DNA of 64,000 bases from Strobilurus pachycystidiatus (taxonomy: Eukaryota > Basidiomycota > Agaricomycetes > Agaricales > Physalacriaceae): assembly GCA_019915135.1 (NCBI GenBank), contig JAHLMK010000007.1:868001-932000 (forward strand), given 5' to 3'. A program made the translations under genes and the position numbers. The notes beneath the pieces were generated by a model. It saw only the letters and a list, made by a program, of their open reading frames with translations, did no database searches and was not told where the DNA came from. Shown in pieces: positions 46,046 to 59,011 of this stretch. The number at the start of each line of letters is the position of its first letter. Within the stretch, counting starts at the first letter, position 1.

Positions 46046-46924
46046 CTACTTTAGCAGATTGCGCTTGACCCACTCCTCTACAGTCTCAAGCCGCAAATCC
46101 CTTTGCGCATTGAACGTCTTCTCGACATCCCATGACATTCCCGTCCCTTCCGCGAAGACCACCCGATACTTCTTCGTCCCGTTCTCCGGATCCTCCGCCA
46201 ATTGAGATTTCAGCAAATCAACACTCCATTCCTCCTTCGTTACTTCCCAGCCCAAAACACGCTCCACAATCTCTGCGAGGCGCTGGTACGTGACCGTATC
46301 ACCAGCAGTATAGACCACACCGTGCACATCCGGTGCACCCCACACGAGCTCGGCAACAACCTTCCCAATATCATCCGGAGCCGTCACAGTTACACGGTTC
46401 TGCCAGCTTCCCAAAGCTCGTACAGTCTTGCGGTCCGCACTAACGACACCAAAATCGGGCTCGAAGAGGAAGCTGGTGAACATCCCGGTCGAGACGATGA
46501 TCCAACGCGTCGCGCTCTGGCTCCGTAAAAGAGCGCGTACCTCCAGCTGCTCCGTGAAGAGATTCTGAGAGCTCGTTGGCCCGATGATGTCGTAGTCCAC
46601 GCCAAACTGCCATGGAAAGTATCTGGCGACTTTGGCCTTGAGAATAGCGCGTGCGACTTTGACTTGAGTGCCCGGTGGGCATGTCATGCCTGTGCACACG
46701 ATGACTGTATGGAATGGCGCAAAGAGTGCGCTCAGTTCGTCCTCTGATGCGTTGGAGATATCGCCTTTCACCACGGAGATGTCCGACGCGACCTGGGAAC
46801 GTTTGGACGGGGAGCGAAGCATGACGCTGACCGCACCATCGCGTCTGGAGTGAGCAGCGAGATTTCGAAGCACTGGGGTTCCCAGTTCCCCAGAGCCGAC
46901 TACTAGGATACTTATTGGAGGCAT
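46046..46924 (-). CDS. NmrA/isoflavone-reductase-like NAD(P)-binding protein
   Basis: An intronless 292-aa protein. Rossmann fold at the N-terminus: ILVVGSGELGTPVLRNL, with the GxGxxG motif at residues 8-13. The atypical short-chain reductase features of the NmrA/isoflavone-reductase group follow: FPWQFGVDYDIIG, STGMFTSFLFEPDFGVV, VTAPDDIGKVVAELVW and GDTVTYQRLAEIVERVLG. The family includes redox sensors and secondary-metabolite reductases; substrate unknown. The start at 46924 gives MPPISIL directly before the fold, so the longer frame upstream is not needed. Confidence 0.85.
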   Translation of the reverse strand: MPPISILVVGSGELGTPVLRNLAAHSRRDGAVSVMLRSPSKRSQVASDISVVKGDISNASEDELSALFAPFHTVIVCTGMTCPPGTQVKVARAILKAKVARYFPWQFGVDYDIIGPTSSQNLFTEQLEVRALLRSQSATRWIIVSTGMFTSFLFEPDFGVVSADRKTVRALGSWQNRVTVTAPDDIGKVVAELVWGAPDVHGVVYTAGDTVTYQRLAEIVERVLGWEVTKEEWSVDLLKSQLAEDPENGTKKYRVVFAEGTGMSWDVEKTFNAQRDLRLETVEEWVKRNLLK

Positions 46925-47371
46925 GTGGATGAGGTGTAAGGAGAGTTTGCCCTGTTTATGAATCATCAATGAAAATGCTGACTGATCCTCTCAAGTGAGC
47001 CTCGAGGTTTCATAGACGCGGCCCCATGATCAATTCTGAGGTGTGAGTCCAATAGACTACAATAGTAGTACCAATAGTGTTGGCAATATTACCGGCATAG
47101 CACAACATAGCAATAGACGTCTGAACGTGCAAACGTTGAGCGACTTGGTAGGCTGATTTTTGCCTGGGAGGCTGTGTAAATCGGACCGAGCATCCGTCAC
47201 TAAAGAGGGGTCTCAGGCGCGAAGCCTGTACCCGTTCGCATAGCTTGAATGCAGTGTCACAACAGCGACTCGAGAATAATATACTGAGAGGTATATACTT
47301 GAAAGGCCATCAAACACTACTCGTACAGAGAATATATGTTAGGTCTAATGATTCAAAAACGTCTACAGAGG
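46925..47371. other. Intergenic, no gene seen
   Basis: Promoter of the NmrA-like gene and 3' side of NPT1. No coding support. Confidence 0.4.
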
Positions 47372-49019
47372 TCAAACAGGAAGTCCAAAAAGTTTCTTGA
47401 CCATCTCTACCGTCGCCTGATCGCCCGTATTCTTCGTCAGATCGTCACTAATTTTCACACACGGCTTCCCATCCACAGAGGCCAATTTGATGACCATGTT
47501 CAGCGCCTTGCTCTTCTCACCGCTTGAAGCCTTCGTGAAGTCATTACTAAAGTTGGTGCCGATACCAAAGGAGGCTGGCGTCAGAATGTCAACGTGGAAG
47601 CGTGGCGATGAGATTTCCTGCGCGCACCCTTGAACCCAAGATCACTTGCGGCCTTGTTGAGTTGTATTGCCTTGTCGATGTCCAAGGAGTCAGAGTACGT
47701 TATCCCCTTCGTCCGGTGGTCAATCCCTATGCTTTCGTACACCGATTTGGCACGCTCAGCAAATGTGAATGGATCTCCAGAGTCCTGCCGCAATCCGTGC
47801 CACCGGCGTGCCCGATCAGCGTCCTTCACAAAGCTCTATGCATGGTTAGCACGAATGTGGCACTATGGACGGAACTTGTGTACTTCGAAAAAGGCTTTGC
47901 TGGAGAACGTGTCCGTCAATGCTATCAGAACGGAAGAGTTCGGGAACACTTCCTCCCAAAGCTCCAGCGCTAGAGAGTTGGCCACTTCATATCCGCGCAA
48001 CGCCGCTACCTAATTTGTGGGGTTAGTGTGATTCAGATAGAGACGCGATAGGACTTGCTCCCATGAACCATTCGCTGACAAAGTCAGTCAGTAAGTGAGT
48101 CAGCGTTTATCGATGACGAACTGACTGTGCAATGGTTCCGAGCGGTATCAAATCGTACTTGTGTGCCAAATGAACCTACGAAAGGGTCAACACAATAGAA
48201 AGACCACGAGGATGGTAGTTCACATTGCTGGTTCCCATGCAGGTGCCAGTCCCTGTACTGGACTCCCTGCCAGCGCGTAGCATGGCCGCCATCATCACAT
48301 CCTGCGCCTTGAAAGTACGTCTCCGCCGGGTTCCAAACTCCATGAATGCACAGTCGTTTTGAATGAGCGCTATGGCTTTATCGTATGCGATATCTTTGAA
48401 GTATTAGACAGACGCCGGTTTTTTTGGTAACGCCACATTCACCGTCTTGCTTCTCATACGTCCAATCGGTCTCGATGATGTTGAAGTAAGTCTCGCTGAT
48501 GCAAGCAAGAATGGGAACCTCCCAGAGAATAGTCTCGACCCAAGGGCCAGATATCTCGATGTCAATGGTACCGCGCTCATTGTCATCTGGGGAAGGGACG
48601 AATGTGAGGTTTACTTGCTCCGGCTTGAAGCGATATTTCGAGAGATAATCGAGATAGGTGGCTGTGAGGTAGGGACATGACTTTTTCAGCCAGTCGTGCT
48701 CGTCCGTCGTGAGAGCAATGTCGACAAAGCCTGGATGTGGCGTGTCAACGGATGGTGGCGGGACATCGGGAGAATCGCACGAGATATGACATCCCTGAGC
48801 GCGACGACAAACTCGGGCGTGAAGAGGACGGTTCTATCGCGTAACGTGAATCTGTACGTCGCCGGGACGCTGGGGAAAGTGTGCAACACGGCTTGTTGCA
48901 TGGTGAACTGACTTGGATGAGGCGGTGAGTCATTGGAAGAGCCAGACATGAGAAACCTTGTAGAGATCAGTGTCCAAGATGGACAGTGGCACGGAAATCT
49001 CCGCGACTGAATGCGCCAT
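47372..49019 (-). CDS. NPT1: Nicotinate phosphoribosyltransferase
   Basis: A multi-exon gene on the - strand; the enzyme makes nicotinate mononucleotide from nicotinate and PRPP in NAD salvage. The N-terminus assembles as VPLSILDTDLYK then FTMQQAVLHTFPSVPATYRFT after a 5' intron (donor near 48960). The middle has ISGPWVETILWEVPILACISE and YFNIIETDWTYE. The active-site signature is WHGLRQDSGDPF, then KGITYSDSLDIDKAIQL, and GIGTNFSNDF holds the phosphate-binding end. The C-terminus is TGDQATVEMVKKLFGLPV. I did not fix every exon boundary between 47840 and 48450, but the parts present cover the whole family. The gene is divergent from RRP41 over about 200 bp. Confidence 0.88.
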
Positions 49020-49215
49020 GTCTGGCGCTGGTGGTCGTTGAGGCTGAAGGTGAAGAACAAATAAAGAACTACTGTGCTCTATTTCGTAGGGGTGCTATCC
49101 CCTTTAGGTGTTCTTTACTAAAGCCTTTAGGCACGCGCCTGTCACCATTCCGTGGTCGTTCCGCGACAGTCACTTGGCACTGCTATATCGCCGCGTCCGC
49201 CATAAGATCGCCGAA

Positions 49216-50106
49216 ATGGTGCGTTGTCTCAAGGCCTTGCCTGAACAGGATAACTGATATCAACGTTCAGAGCTCACGCGTAGAAATCCTCAATGAAGGC
49301 GGTTTTCGCTCCGATGGCAGAAAACAATTCGAGCTGAGAGACATGGTCATCGACCTCTCCCAGCAGGGCACCGCCGATGGGTCTGCACTCGTCTGCCACG
49401 GTCTCACCCAGGTCCTCGTCTCTGTTTTTGGGCCACGAGAGGCAAAAATGCGCTCGCAGACACTATACGACCGGGCTAACATCAATGTCGAACTCGGCAT
49501 TGCATCCTTCAGCACAGGAGAACGGCGAAAACGCTCTCGCGGAGACAAGTAAGCAATGCAATCAGTGTTCTATTCAAGCAACACATCACATATTGCTATC
49601 CCAGACGTATCCTGGAGATGGCCGCCACCATAAAATCTACGTTCGAGCCAGTGGTCCAGACGTCGCTCTATCCGCGCTCACAAATCGACATTTTTGTGCA
49701 GGTCATGCAGCAGGACGGCGGTCTTCTCCAGACATGCATAAACGCCACAACTCTTGCCTTAGCCAGTGCCGGAATACCGCTGTTCGACTTTGTCTGCGCT
49801 GTGACTGGCGGCGTGCATTCTACTTCTCCCATGCTCGATCTCACCACGCTCGAAGAAAACGACATTCCCCACGTCACCGTGGCTACCATGCCCAGCAGCG
49901 GGAAAGTTACGCTGGCGACTATGGAGACACGCCTGCATGTAGATCGCTTCGAAGAGATTTTCAGGTTGGCGTGCGATGCCGGGCAGGTCATTCACAAGGA
50001 GATGCGTACTGCTATCCGGACGAGAACAGGTGTTCTTATCGCCGCTATGCAGTCGGCTGCCCCTCCAGTAGCAGAAAAGGAAGACGATCCGATGTACGAG
50101 TATTGA
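49216..50106 (+). CDS. RRP41: Exosome subunit Rrp41/Ski6
   Basis: Three exons (49216-49218, 49271-49548, 49605-50106) give 260 aa. The first coding exon is only the start ATG, followed by a GTGCGT...TTCAG intron. Family features: SRVEILNEGGFRSDGRK, STADGSALV-like GTADGSALVCHGLTQVL, VFGPREAKM, RANINVELGIASFS, PRSQIDIFVQVMQQDGG, CINATTLALASAGIPLFDFV and SPMLDLTTLEEND. These are the RNase PH fold residues of the catalytically inert core ring in the eukaryotic exosome. The role is 3' RNA processing and decay. Without the ATG-only exon, the product would start at an internal ATG and lose the N-terminal strand. Confidence 0.93.
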
Positions 50107-50348
50107 ATCGATTCTGTTTTCGAAGGACGCGTTGATCTACAACTGTCAAATGTGCGGCACGCTCTAAAGATGGTTTTCACGCGACAGCCACAATGCCCTA
50201 AGTAAATGTGCTCATCGCAAGGAAATCAATGCGGGGCAAGGAAAGAGGACCAATCGGAGCGTCGCACAGCACGGTAAATCAGTGGACTCGCGTTTAGCGA
50301 CGAGTTCGAGGTATGTGGATACAGTTGTTGTACAGTAGGTACATACAT
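50107..50348. other. Convergent 3' region
   Basis: A short spacer between RRP41 and TRM8 with no coding support. Confidence 0.4.
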
Positions 50349-51365
<1,017 letters not shown>

Positions 51366-51452
51366 TTATTTTGTCGGTCGTGAAAACTCGGGATGCCGTC
51401 CCCAAAGAGCTAAATACTCGGAGTTTTGCACGCTCCTCTCTTCCGCACCACC

Positions 51453-53353
51453 ATGTCTCTCCAAGCCCGCTCATTATTCCAGCTGGTACGCGACTCGTCC
51501 CCCGCCTTGTTCTCCTTCTCCGCGCTAATCGTCTCCTTCGCCAGTCTCGCCAGTCGGTCGCAAGATCAGCAGGCGTCTCGGCCCGCTTCTCGACAACGGC
51601 CTCGGCACAGAGCGCCCTCAAGGAGCGTCTGGCCCAGCTCATTCCCCAGGAACTGGAAAATGTGCGTTTATCTCTGCCCCCCCGCGGCGGCCACCGCTCA
51701 TTCCCGCAAACAGGTCAAGGCTGCCCGTGCCGAGCATGGTAAGAAGGCCTTTGGCCCTGTGGTTGTTGACCAGCTCTACGGGTGAGAACTTTGGCTGCTC
51801 CTTCGCGTAACGCGACATCTCACGCGACCCATTTCAACAGTGGCATGCGCGGGCTCCCGGCGCTGATCTGGGAGGGTTCCGTTCTTGATGCTGGTACGCC
51901 GTTCTATCTACGATCACCTTTTCTGTCCTCCTGACCACCTCTTGTCCAGACGAGGGCATCCGCTTCCGTGGAAAGACCATTCCCGAATGCCAGGAACTCC
52001 TTCCTAAGGCTCCCGGCGGCTCCGAACCCCTTCCCGAAGCCCTGTTCTGGCTCCTTCTTACCGGAGAGGTCCCCACGCAGGAACAGGTTGCCGAACTGTC
52101 CAGGGACTGGGCTGCGCGCGCCGCCATCCCCGAATTCGTCGAGGAGATTCTCGACCGCTGCCCTCCCACGCTTCACCCCATGTCCCAATTCAGTTTAGCC
52201 GTGACGGCTGTATGTTTTCTCTCACTCAAGTCAACGCGTCTGACATCCCATCACGTAGCTCAACCACAACTCCGCCTTTGCCCAAGCCTACCAAAACGGA
52301 ATCAACAAGAAAGAGTACTGGGGTCCCACTTTCGAGGACTCTATGGACCTGTAAGCCTCGACCGACGCGTCGAATGATTTACGCTTGACGTCATTATCTA
52401 ATTGATAAACCCTACAGGATCGCCAAGCTTCCCAATATCGCGGGTCGCATCTACCGTAACGTCTTCGGCAAGGGCAAACTGCCTGCCATTGACCCGAGCA
52501 AGGACTACTCCGCCAACCTGTCCAACCTCCTTGGTTTCGGTGAAAACGAAGCCTTCACTGAGCTTCTCCGTCTTTACATCACCATTCACAGGTTAACTTT
52601 CTGTTTTTCGCTTCCTCGGCTCTGTGCTGACATGCAAACAGTGATCATGAAGGTGGTAACGTCTCCGCTCACACCGGAAAATTGGTCGGCTCTGCCCTAT
52701 CCGATCCCTTCCTTTCCTTTGCCGCTTCCCTGAACGGTCTCGCTGGTCCTCTCCACGGTTTGGCTAATCAGGAGGTTCTCATATGGTTGACCAAGATGCA
52801 GTCCACCATCGGCGAGAACGCCACCGATGACCAGGTCAAGCAATACGTTTGGGACACCCTCAAGGGTGGCAAGGTCGTACCCGGTTACGGCCACGCCGTC
52901 CTCAGGAAGACCGACCCTCGTTACACTGCCCAGCGTGAGTTCGCCCTCAAGCACCTTCCCGAAGACCCCTTGTTCAAGCTTGTCGGCCAAATCTACGAGA
53001 TTGTTCCCAACATTCTCCTTGAGGTAAGTTTAGGACATCTTTCCAAATTGAATGATACTCATGATCAACTCAAGGCTGGCAAAGCCAAGAACCCCTGGCC
53101 CAACGTCGATGCCCACTCTGGTGTTCTCCTCACCCACTACGGCCTCAAGGAGATGCAGTTCTACACTGTTCTGTTCGGTGTTTCCCGTGCGTTCGGTGTT
53201 GCTGCCCAGCTCATCTGGGACCGTGCCCTCGGTGCTCGTAAGTGTTGTCAAAATTCTCCACCAAGCAATACATCTGATATCTTCGTAGCTCTCGAGCGCC
53301 CCAAATCGTACTCAACCGAGGCGATCAAAAAGATCTTCGCTGGCAAGGCGTAA
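51453..53353 (+). CDS. CIT1: Citrate synthase, mitochondrial
   Basis: Multiple exons. The presequence is [11 protein letters not shown] and an Arg-rich stretch ([20 protein letters not shown]). The enzyme condenses acetyl-CoA and oxaloacetate. Catalytic regions are present: [36 protein letters not shown] (active His), [15 protein letters not shown] (active His), [14 protein letters not shown] (active Asp) and the C-terminal [19 protein letters not shown]. The stop at 53353 follows this end. Introns are short, and all catalytic blocks are in frame across them. The first exon ends near 51485. Confidence 0.95.
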
Positions 53354-53587
53354 ATTATATTACTTACTATCGTCTACTACTACTTTGGAGTTATAAAAGG
53401 GCTATGTTGTATTCCCGCATTAATGAACACGACGTATATCCCGTCATTAGAACATGTTCCTTTCCTACCGCTAATAGAACGATGGGTCAAACTCAATCAA
53501 CGGACCGCCGGAACGGACATGTTCGGTAAACAGCAGCAAAGTCAAGGACCAAAATTTCTGGCGCCCATCTCTGAAGCAGACGACATC

Positions 53588-55438
53588 ATGCGTAAGTTCC
53601 GCATGCCGCCCCGCCCGCCCCACGCTGATCGTTGGCGCCCACAGCACCGAAGAAAGGAAAGAAAATCACGCTGAACGAGTTTCTCGGCGACAACTGTGAG
53701 CAGGACGGCTTGCACGCGCTATACAGCATTGCTGATTGATCACTCAACAGCACTGGGATCATGGGCCGACGAAATGGACAGCCTGCCGTCTGCTCGTAAG
53801 CCTTAACGTGTGCTCAAGTGCTTCGCAATCGTCTCATGTATGTCTGGCAGCCTCTGGGAGGGCCGACGATGATCAAGGACGACTCGGCGGGCGTCGGGAC
53901 GATTTCTTGTCTTCACGACGTGCGTACCCCCCTCGGCCACCCCGGCATTTCCGATATTGAAGCAGCTGCATCAGCGGACCGTATGTCCATGGGACCACCG
54001 CGCGAGGATCTGCCGCTGCCCACGCAGCCGCCGTACACGGCGTTCGTCGGCAACTTGGCTTTTGACTTGACCGAGGCCGAGCTCGAGGACTTTTTTGCGT
54101 CCAGCAGAGTGCGTCCGTCGCCCGTCGCCCTCACGGCCGTACTCTGACTGTCGTTTTCCCAGCCCAAAAATGCGAAAATAATCAAGGACAGAGATGAGAA
54201 ACCCAAAGGTTTCGGATACGTCGAGCTGGAAGATCTCGACGGCTTAAAGGATGCCTTGTCACGGTCCGGAACTGTGCGTGGCTCTTGCTGTGGTCTCGCG
54301 ACAGCCGATACTAATCGTGCGCAGAATTTCTCAGGGCGGACAATCCGTGTCAGTGTTGCCGAGCCACGTCAGTCATGCTTATCTCTGCTTCACATCTAAA
54401 CGCTTTGAACTTTTTTTTAGCCAAAGAGCGCTCCGGATTTGGCGGATTTGACGAGGGCAAATTCGATAACCCATGGAGACGAGATGGGCCGCTGCCCGAC
54501 CAAGGCCGTGATCCATCGCGCCGCCGCTTTGATGGGCCCCGCCCAGACGATCGTCAGCCCGGTGTCTCTGAAGGACCCAGCGACTGGCGATCTGCCATGC
54601 CGTCGCGTCCTGCGCAGGCAGCAGATGATGGATTCAGCAGCAGGCGCCGCAAGGATCCTGCATTCGAGTCATCAGGCGCTGCTGATAAAGAAGATTCCTG
54701 GACCATCGGGGGCAAATTCAGAGCTGCACCGCCAGCTGAAGAGGAGCGTGGAAGCAGGTTTGGCGGGCGCGGCCGGGGTGATATGGGCCCGCCCAGAACT
54801 CCTGTCCTTGAAGAATCTGATTGGCGCTCTGCCAAACGACCAGAAAGAGGTAGTACCTCTCGTATGTTACTTTGCTTATGGTGAGTCCTGTGCTGATTGA
54901 GTTCCCTTTTTTTTGCAGCCTCAAATTCAACGCCCCCCACGCCGCAAATGCGTCGTAAATTGGAACTACTTCCCCGAACCGGAAGTGCATCTGGAGCTCC
55001 TAGCCCTTTGGCCTCACCAAAAATGGGGCCTACGCCCAGTGCTTCTATTCCTACTAGTCGATCCAACCCATTCGGAGCTGCCAAGTAAGTGGAGGTTATC
55101 ATGGGTCCAAGCTCTCCAAATTGACAATGTTTAGGCCCGTCGATGTCACGTCCCGTGAACAGGAAGTCTTGGAGAAACACGAAAAGGACAAGGACCGCTT
55201 CTCCATGTCGCGCACCAATTCGCGGACCGCCACAGAGCGCCCGCCCATCAGCCGAACGAACACGCCTCCGACCGCTGTACCGTCCTCCCCGCGTGCTGCC
55301 CACGCCCGACCTGCACTCCCCGCCAACGTGCGGCCCACACTCAGCTTTGCTAACGCTGCTGCGAAAAAGGGAGAGAAGGATTCGGAAGATGCGGATGTGG
55401 ACAGTGTCGCGGCTCAGGTTGCGGAGGTTGAAGTTTGA
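53588..55438 (+). CDS. eIF4B-like translation initiation factor (RRM protein)
   Basis: The start exon is four bases, ATGC, followed by an intron 53592-53644; 53645-53695 then gives PPKKGKKITLNEFLGDN, a typical eIF4B/Tif3 N-terminus. Next comes LGSWADEMDSLPSA. The RRM lies at roughly residues 85-160 (PPYTAFVGNLAFDLTEAELEDFF ... KGFGYVELEDLDGLKDAL ... GRTIRVSVAEP). An Arg/Gly/Asp repeat region follows (PSDWRSAMPSR, ESDWRSAKRPER), where W-R-S motifs recur. The C-terminal end is charged. The eIF4B group stimulates eIF4A helicase. The order of N-terminal motif, RRM and R/D/G repeats fits well; not all introns were pinned down. Tandem behind CIT1. Confidence 0.82.
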
Positions 55439-55779
55439 ATTTGACTTATTACTCTCATACGTATGCTTTGTATGTACTATGGTCGCACAGTAAAAAGAAT
55501 AATGTGAAAACATTTCGAATATCTTATTCTGTTTGACAAGAGTGTGGATTCACTCTCATTCGTTGGTCGCAAAGTAGATTGTGTCTTTTTTTGACCAGAG
55601 TGTGGATACAATCTCATCCGGTGTATTTCAGAGAATTATAGTCTAAATGTGGCCAACAGAAAAGGGATATACAATAGTCCAGAAACAATACTTGGGAGAA
55701 TGTACGATAATAGGAAAGAAGTGTCTGCATAGCGATGGAAGCAATGATAGCGGTGTGCAAAGGAATAGAAAGAGTGGCG
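55439..55779. other. Convergent 3' region
   Basis: The two genes meet tail to tail here. A short near-duplicate (TTTGACAAGAGTGTGGATTCACTCTCAT and TTTGACCAGAGTGTGGAT...) occurs near 55530-55620, each unit about 75 bp apart. Confidence 0.4.
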
Positions 55780-56778
55780 CTACATGATAGAGCAAGGACC
55801 GTCCTTGCCATGTCTCCGCTTTGCCCTTTTGGGCGGGGAATCTGGGTATTTCCTTCTCATCTGCCGCACAAGGTCCTCGAACACGTCGGTGACGTGCCAG
55901 TTCCTCTTTGCGGACGTTTCGTAAAATGGGTGTCCCCACCGGTTGGCTAGGTTCTGAATCGTGCTCTTGGGCACCTCGCGCTCGCTCGCGAGGTCGAGCT
56001 TGGTGCCCACGACGACTATAGGGATGTCCTGCAGGGCGCGTGAGAGCGGGTCGGGAGAGGGCGAACGGCGGGTGTCACGTACGGATTCGCCGCCTTTGAT
56101 CTGGTAGATTTGTTTTCGCAGGTTGTCGACCTCCTTGAGACTCGCCTCCTGGGTGAGACTGGGCCGGGCGTCAGCTGCGAGCACGCGTAGTGCACGGAGG
56201 TTGACAGTACCTGAAGACGAGTACAAAACCCTTGCCAGCCTGTGGGCGGGGTAAGCGCGTGTGTGCACTTGACAGCGCGGCTGACTGGCCTTTATATATA
56301 CTTCGTTAAGACTCGTGAATTGCTCGGCGCCTGCAGTGTCCAGGACCTCGAGCTAGAAGGAAATGCAGGGTCAGCGCGGGGCAATGCAGGGGAAGGGCAC
56401 GAACACGCTGCGTGTTCGTGGTTGGAGGTCGACAACGGTGGCGGCGGGCTACGGGCACTTACCGACGAGAGCTCGCCGTCGATCTTGACCGTGCGTCTGT
56501 ACTCCTCTGTGCACGGCTGTCAGGCGCAGGGGCGGTCACGGGGTCGGGGCAGCGCACCTTCGATCGTCGGGTCGTAGTAGTCTACGAAGATGTCGCGGAT
56601 ATATCGCACTGCAAGGGGTCATCGGGAGAAACAGCGAGCACGACGTCGGGGCGGACCTGTGAGAGCAGACTTTCCGACACCGCCGGCTGCGGGGCGATGA
56701 GCGATGCTGGCGCGGACGGGGATGACAGCGAGCGGACCGACCTCCCAGGACGACTACATTGAATTGTCGCATGGACAT
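55780..56778 (-). CDS. Ras-like small GTPase of Rap/RSR1 type
   Basis: A multi-exon gene that assembles to a Ras fold: [19 protein letters not shown] (P-loop), [21 protein letters not shown] (switch I), [13 protein letters not shown] (switch II), and a VVGTKLDL guanine-specificity motif. [18 protein letters not shown] follows. The tail is [18 protein letters not shown], polybasic with a CAAX end for prenylation at the plasma membrane. Rap/Rsr1 GTPases direct cell polarity. An insertion of roughly 20 residues ([18 protein letters not shown]) lies before the specificity motif and is not typical. Start ATG at 56778 (or 56772). Exon 1 ends at 56742. Confidence 0.85.
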
Positions 56779-56896
56779 GGAAGCAGGACGCACGGCGTCG
56801 GCGACGCTGTTGAGGGCAGGCCAGAGACTCGGACTCGGAGAAAAGGCCGTGGGAGCGTCACGCGACCCTCCATCTTCCACGCAGCCACCGCGAGCC

Positions 56897-58121
56897 ATGC
56901 GTCCGCGCGTCTTTCTCGACTTCGCGCTCGACGCCGTGCCGCTGGGCAGGTCCGTCGCCCGCCGTTCTTCGTGCTGCCTGCCGACCGTTCATCAATAGGG
57001 TCGTCTTTGAGCTCTACGCCGACTCCGCGCCCAGGACAGCCGAAAAGTGCGTGCTCGTCTGCCGCGGCGGCGCTCACTCACGTCCACAGCTTCCGCGCCC
57101 TCTGCACCGGCGAAAAGGGCCTCTCCTCCAATGGCACGCCGCTCTACTACAAGAACAGCATCATGCACCGCTGCATCAAAGACTTTATGATCCAAGGCGG
57201 AGGTGCGTCTCCCCCCGACTCGCCCAACCCCCTGCTCATCGCCACAGACTTCACCAAGCGCAACGGCACCGGCGGTGAGTCGGTATACGGCGGCAATTTT
57301 CCCGACGAGGACCTCTCCCTCCCGCTCGATGCCGAAGGCTTGCTCTGCATGGCCAACAGAGGCCCAGACACCAACGGTCAGGCCAACAACTGCACCCTTC
57401 GCCGCCTTCCGTTTATCGCTCCTTAGGTTCCCAGTTCTTCGTCACCCTGAGGGAATGTCCCCATCTGAATGGCGCGTCCATGCTCCTCAGTCCCCCAAAC
57501 CTGCCTATCTCATGTATCACCAGGCAAACACGTTGTTTTTGGCAAGGTTATCAGAGGCTACGACGACGTAATACGCAAGATTGCAAACGTGCCAGTTGAT
57601 GCCAAGGACCGTCCCTCTACCCCGGTCGTTATCTCCAACTGTGGCGAGCTGGAGCTGCGTAAAAGAGAACCAGGTCTGTCCAGGGCCAGTCTGCACAAAC
57701 AAACAAAGCTCACCTCCAAGCACAGTCAAGCGCGATCGTTCCGAAGAGCCCACCACGCGGCGGCGGCGATCGTCCAGCCGCGCATCCAGTGTAGACTCTG
57801 CGCCGCGTCACAAAAAGTCCAAGAAGAAAGAGAAGAAGCGGAAGGAAAAGACCCCAGAGCCGATCGCGAGTCTACCAACAGGCGAAACCGAAGAAGAGTA
57901 CGACGCCAGACTGGAGAGGGAGGAGAACGAACGGATAGAGGCTCAGCGACGTAAAGACCTCGAACGTCTCAAGAAGTTCCATGACCAGACGGCTCTGTCC
58001 AAAGACGGCGTGCGCTTCAAAGGTTGGTTTCGCGTTTGTTGTTGTTCGGAGATCTGATGTATGTGCTCTAGGACGCGGGCGCATGAAGTACGTTGACCCT
58101 GAGCTCAGCAGACGGTACTAA
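56897..58121 (+). CDS. Cyclophilin-type peptidyl-prolyl isomerase with charged RS-like tail
   Basis: Several exons. The isomerase domain reads [103 protein letters not shown] and [17 protein letters not shown]. The catalytic Arg, Phe and His surroundings are present (HRCI, QFFVT, GKHVVFG). The C-terminus is RS/KE-rich ([24 protein letters not shown]), an arrangement as in nuclear cyclophilins that act near the spliceosome. The intron 57472-57523 begins GCGCGT and ends CAG; no GT option keeps NGKHVVFG in frame. Divergent from the GTPase gene. Confidence 0.88.
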
Positions 58122-59011
58122 CAGTGTAATATTACGACTAATTGCATACCTCACGACTTGGACCTTTGGCTGCCCCAAGACCAGACGCATGGTGACTGGC
58201 GATATCTCCATCGAACCCATATTTTCACAGGAATTGAGGCCGCTTTCAAGATTGAAAGTTCCCAGATGCGTTCCATGACTTCATCGAGCTCTTCTCCGGA
58301 ACAGCTGAGTGTCCGCGAGATCTTGCGTCGTCAGTGCAATACGTGCTTCGGGGAGCTGGCAGTGAGGGAGGCGGATATTGCCGAACTCGTTCAAGGCGCG
58401 TCAGATGTACATATATGGTGTTGTTCATGCTGGGTGTACATATCGCCAACATTGTGAGCAGGTAGGCGAACGAGGCATAGACTGTTGATGACGAATGCCC
58501 CTTACTTCAATTCAAGACCTATCTCCATCGAAGACTGGTTGTACTCAGATGTGCTGGCAGCTCAGTGGCAGAGGCACCAACAAATCATTGCGGGAAACAC
58601 CATGGGATGCCGAAGACGACTTTCAATGCGCTGAGACACTACCGGAGGAGTGCGCTAGCAACAATCTGACAAAGTAGCTCGATATATAGGTCTGCTAGTG
58701 CATCCTCTTGACGACTGTTCCGAACTGACAAAGACCCATATACATATTGGTCTCGATCAAAGGAATTACAGTTGGCCTGTTCAGAACACCATGATGCAGC
58801 GAAATCTTTCATACGAGCATCGGGATCTTTGGGTTATACAGACAACGGACCAAGCCGCCATCGCAGAAGTATGGAACAATCAAGGCAGAAGCATCGACTG
58901 GGTACCATACCGAATCAAACACAGATATCGTTCTCAGGTACTGGGAGAATCGGGACAGCATGAGTAGGTTAAGAATCTTGGAGCACAAAGCATCTTCGTC
59001 ACAACACCACC
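58122..59011. other. Intergenic, no gene seen
   Basis: Short frames only. The peptide around 58300-58400 (SVREILRRQCNTCFGELAVR) has a CxxC but no wider support. Confidence 0.35.
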
